Assembly (NCBI GenBank): GCA_028871475.1
Contig: JAGWMZ010000040.1
Span: 1 to 32,920 of the forward strand
DNA: 32,920 nucleotides
Reading direction: 5' to 3'
Origin: Sphingomonadales bacterium
GTDB lineage: Bacteria > Pseudomonadota > Alphaproteobacteria > Sphingomonadales > Sphingomonadaceae
Part shown: positions 30,929 through 32,920 of the stretch, one piece after another
Position numbering within the stretch: position 1 is the stretch's first letter
Layout of the letters: each line of letters opens with the position of its first letter
Position numbers and translations under genes: made by a program
The notes under the pieces: generated by a model
Seen by the model: the letters and a program-made list of their open reading frames with translations, nothing else
Database searches by the model: none
What the model was told of the DNA's origin: nothing

Positions 30929-31266
30929 TCAGGCTTTCATGACGGTCTGGGCAAGCGCGCTGATACGCTTCTCGATGTCGGTGTCGGACACCTCGACCTT
31001 GAGCTTGTCCTGAATGAATTGGTGGCGTGCCTCACTCTCGCGCAGGATCTCCGCCCATGTTTTGACCCAGAGTGTATAGTTCTCTCCGGTCTGGGCGATG
31101 CCGCGGGCACGGCCTGACTGATTAATCCGTGCATCGACACTGTCGTCATATTCGCTGGTGACGAGGTAGAAATGCCAGGTCGTGTCGGTATGGGAAAAGT
31201 CGGGTTGTTTGCGCAGCGAGTTCATATAGTCCTCGACCTGATCAAGTTCCTTGCGCCCGATCTTAA
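30929..31266 (-). pseudogene. C-terminal remnant of a GHKL-type ATP-binding protein, cut by an IS
   Basis: The frame from the IS edge reads KIKIGRKELDQVEDYMNS, then TWHFYLVTSEYDD, ARINQSGRARG and NYTLWVKTWAEILRESEARH before its stop at 30929. This is the closing part of a large ATP-binding (GHKL/Hsp90-like) protein family, often several hundred residues long, in which a LKRP-x-x-KIG-type strand, an x-F-WLV strand and an IWVKTW motif come near the end. The first codons run into the IS end at 31266, so the N-terminal bulk is missing. An in-frame ATG at 31225 could yield a 98-residue peptide but is unlikely to be functional. Family recognition is from memory, so moderate confidence. Confidence 0.6.
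31263..31266. repeat. Left TTAA target-site duplication of the IS
   Basis: TTAA precedes the left IS end and recurs at 32784-32787 directly after the right end. Four bases of the form YTAR fit IS701-family target duplications as I recall them. TTAA is its own complement, so chance symmetry cannot be wholly excluded. Confidence 0.6.
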
Positions 31267-32783
31267 TCTTACTGAGTCAGAAAGCTGATGCGCTGTGGGA
31301 TTGGCGGATAGTGGAAATGTGATAGCGTGCTGATTCACAGTGATGGATGAGCGGCATGGAGAGCACAAGCGGTAGGGCAGCAGCGGAAGCGTTTGAGGTT
31401 TATGTGCAGGCGCTGACCGAGGTCATCGGGCATGCCGACCGAGCGGAACCGCTCCGGGACTATTGCACAGGGCTGATAATGCCGGTGGCACGCAAGAGCG
31501 TAGAACCGCTGGCGGCGGTGACAGCGCCAGCACGGGTTTCGGCCAAGCATCAGTCGTTGTTGCATTTCGTGGGGCAAGCGCCCTGGTCTGATGAAGCGTT
31601 GATGGGGCGGGTCCGCGACTGGACGTTGCCGCGCATGGTAGAACGCGGCGGTCCGATCACGGCCTGGATCATCGATGACACAGGTTTCCCGAAGAAGGGG
31701 AAGCATTCTGTTGGCGTCGCTCGCCAATATTGCGGCCAGCTCGGCAAGCAGGACAACTGCCAGGTGGCGGTCAGCCTTTCCGTTGCGAACGAAGGCGCCA
31801 GTTTGCCGGTTGCGTGGCGGCTTTATGTTCCGGAGATCTGGCTGGACGATCCCGAGCGCCGGCAAAAGGCAAAGATCCCCGACGAGATCGTATTCCAGAC
31901 CAAGCCGCAGATCGCGATTGATCAGATCCGTGCGGCACTGACTGCCCAGACGCCCGTCGGCGTGGTCCTTGCCGATGCCGGCTACGGCGCCGATGGCGAG
32001 TTTCGGCGGGAATTGAGCGATCTTGGGCTGGTTTACTCCGTTGGTGTCCAGCCGACGGTCAGTGTATGGCGTCCCGGTGAAGGGCCTTTGCCACCCAAGA
32101 TATGGACCGGCAGGGGGCGGCCACCCAGGCTGGTTCAACGCAGCAAGGATCACAAACCGCTTTCCGCCAAGGCGCTGGCCGAGAGCTTGCCAGCCGAGGC
32201 GTGGAAGACAGTCACCTGGCGCGAGGGCACGAACACCGAACTGGCATCGCGCTTTGCTGCCGTGCGTCTGCGCGTCGCCTCCAGAGACTATAACCTTCCC
32301 CAACCGCGAGCCGAAGAATGGTTCATTGTCGAATGGCCTGAAGGCGACAAGGAACCGCTCAAATACTGGCTCTCCACACTACCGGAAACGACAACACTCC
32401 AGGAACTCGTCGCCGTAACGAAGATGAGATGGCGGATCGAGCGTGACTACCGCGAACTCAAGCAGGAACTGGGCCTTGGCCACTATGAAGGCCGAGGTTG
32501 GCGAGGATTTCATCACCACGCCAGTCTCTGCATCGCCGCCTACGGCTTTCTTCTCTCCGAACGGGAGACAATTCCCCCCTCAGGATTTGCCATTGCCCAG
32601 CGCTGCGAAGAACCTCCCGTTCCCCGCGGTTCCCGATCCAGAAAATCCGCCGATAAGGCCGCAACGCCACACCTCAAACTCGATCGCCACGCTGCGTGAA
32701 ACGCTCATCACTGCCTTGGCCCGAAAATTGATGCGATGTCCCTGCTGCCGACAAATCAACTCGCAACTTGTGACGCAGTAAGA
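31267..32783 (+). mobile_element. IS701-family insertion sequence, about 1.5 kb
   Basis: The left end TCTTACTGAGTCA (31267-31279) and right end TGACGCAGTAAGA (32771-32783) are inverted repeats matching at 12 of 13 positions. They enclose one transposase gene. TTAA flanks both ends. The element is 1517 bases long, usual for this family. It interrupts the ATP-binding protein remnant on its left. No passenger gene is present. Confidence 0.85.
31347..32699 (+). CDS. IS701-family DDE transposase
   Basis: A 450-residue transposase. The first acidic residue is in TAWIIDDTGFPKKGKHSVGVARQY (about D110-D111), the second in VVLADAGYGADGEFRREL, and the glutamate in MRWRIERDYRELKQELGLGHYEGR; these three are the IS701 group catalytic set. 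The frame is complete and uninterrupted, so the element may still move. ATG 31347 is given; ATG 31356 (MESTSGR) is equally possible. The C-terminus after LLSERETIPPSG is low-complexity and basic, as is common in this family. Confidence 0.92.
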   Translation: MSGMESTSGRAAAEAFEVYVQALTEVIGHADRAEPLRDYCTGLIMPVARKSVEPLAAVTAPARVSAKHQSLLHFVGQAPWSDEALMGRVRDWTLPRMVERGGPITAWIIDDTGFPKKGKHSVGVARQYCGQLGKQDNCQVAVSLSVANEGASLPVAWRLYVPEIWLDDPERRQKAKIPDEIVFQTKPQIAIDQIRAALTAQTPVGVVLADAGYGADGEFRRELSDLGLVYSVGVQPTVSVWRPGEGPLPPKIWTGRGRPPRLVQRSKDHKPLSAKALAESLPAEAWKTVTWREGTNTELASRFAAVRLRVASRDYNLPQPRAEEWFIVEWPEGDKEPLKYWLSTLPETTTLQELVAVTKMRWRIERDYRELKQELGLGHYEGRGWRGFHHHASLCIAAYGFLLSERETIPPSGFAIAQRCEEPPVPRGSRSRKSADKAATPHLKLDRHAA

Positions 32784-32920
32784 TTAAGAGGCTGACCGAA
32801 AAAGAAGATGGGCAATATCAGTGAGATGCGATTCAGTCGTTGTTGCGACACGACGACGGAATGACACATGTGGACCAATATCACCCGAACACGGTATGCC
32901 AGAGCGGACCTGCTTTTGCC
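32784..32920. other. Right flank of the IS to the window end
   Basis: No complete gene. On the minus strand one frame stays open over the whole 137 bases and joins the frame of the ATP-binding remnant once the IS and one TTAA are removed. Its sequence (RLNRISLILPIFFFGQPL) does not clearly resemble the expected family, so this may be other DNA, perhaps the edge of another mobile element. Confidence 0.35.

Noticed and set aside
1..32920. CRISPR array, rRNA genes or a replication origin
   Set aside because: No regularly spaced repeats, no rRNA-like sequence, and no DnaA-box cluster were found.

Overview
The window reads as a chromosomal segment of a GC-rich alphaproteobacterium, most likely a sphingomonad (Novosphingobium/Sphingobium type). 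I infer this from the mix of proteins: an Atm1-type exporter, a TorF-family putative porin, HslVU, an alphaproteobacterial ubiquinol-cytochrome c chaperone, COQ9, a DUF1134/EipA-like envelope protein and the order of the ribD-ribE neighbourhood. No database search was possible, so all names rest on motifs I can read and on family memory.

Positions 1 to about 22350 look like ordinary core chromosome. In order: a family-2 glycosyltransferase and a polysaccharide flippase; a double-domain retropepsin-like protease; an Atm1-type ABC exporter; on the minus strand a TorF-like porin, a small DUF1737 protein and hslV-hslU; bamE on the minus strand, divergent from a cytochrome bc1 chaperone gene coupled to a YceD/DUF177 gene; then on the minus strand ssb, feoB-feoA (with a Fur-box-like site), COQ9 and a secreted ankyrin protein; then on the plus strand a tightly overlapping run of SCO copper chaperone, YcgN-like Cys-cluster protein, YgjP-like metalloprotease, a one-helix membrane protein, ribD and ribE; and finally on the minus strand an aromatic aminotransferase and the EipA-like gene.

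At 22260-22351 lies tRNA-Ser(GCT). Directly behind it begins what looks like an integrated island: a tyrosine integrase facing the tRNA, two small excisionase/AlpA-like HTH genes, a divergent XRE repressor with a palindromic operator, and a small coiled-coil membrane protein. No second copy of the tRNA end is visible before the window stops, so the far end of the island is probably outside.

The cargo is the most interesting part. Three genes on the minus strand (30555 to 25818) overlap by 4 and 1 bases and form one operon: a SIR2-like predicted NADase, a 203-residue middle protein of unknown fold, and an 806-residue Rad50/SMC-like ATPase with a central CPVC zinc hook. Effector, middle component and SMC ATPase is the layout of Lamassu / ABC-three-component anti-phage systems. 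I infer that this is a Lamassu-like abortive-infection system with an NAD-depleting effector. An orphan unknown gene lies downstream. Upstream lies the C-terminal stump of a GHKL-type ATPase gene, cut by an IS701-family insertion sequence (31267-32783) whose inverted ends and 4-base TTAA duplication can be read directly.
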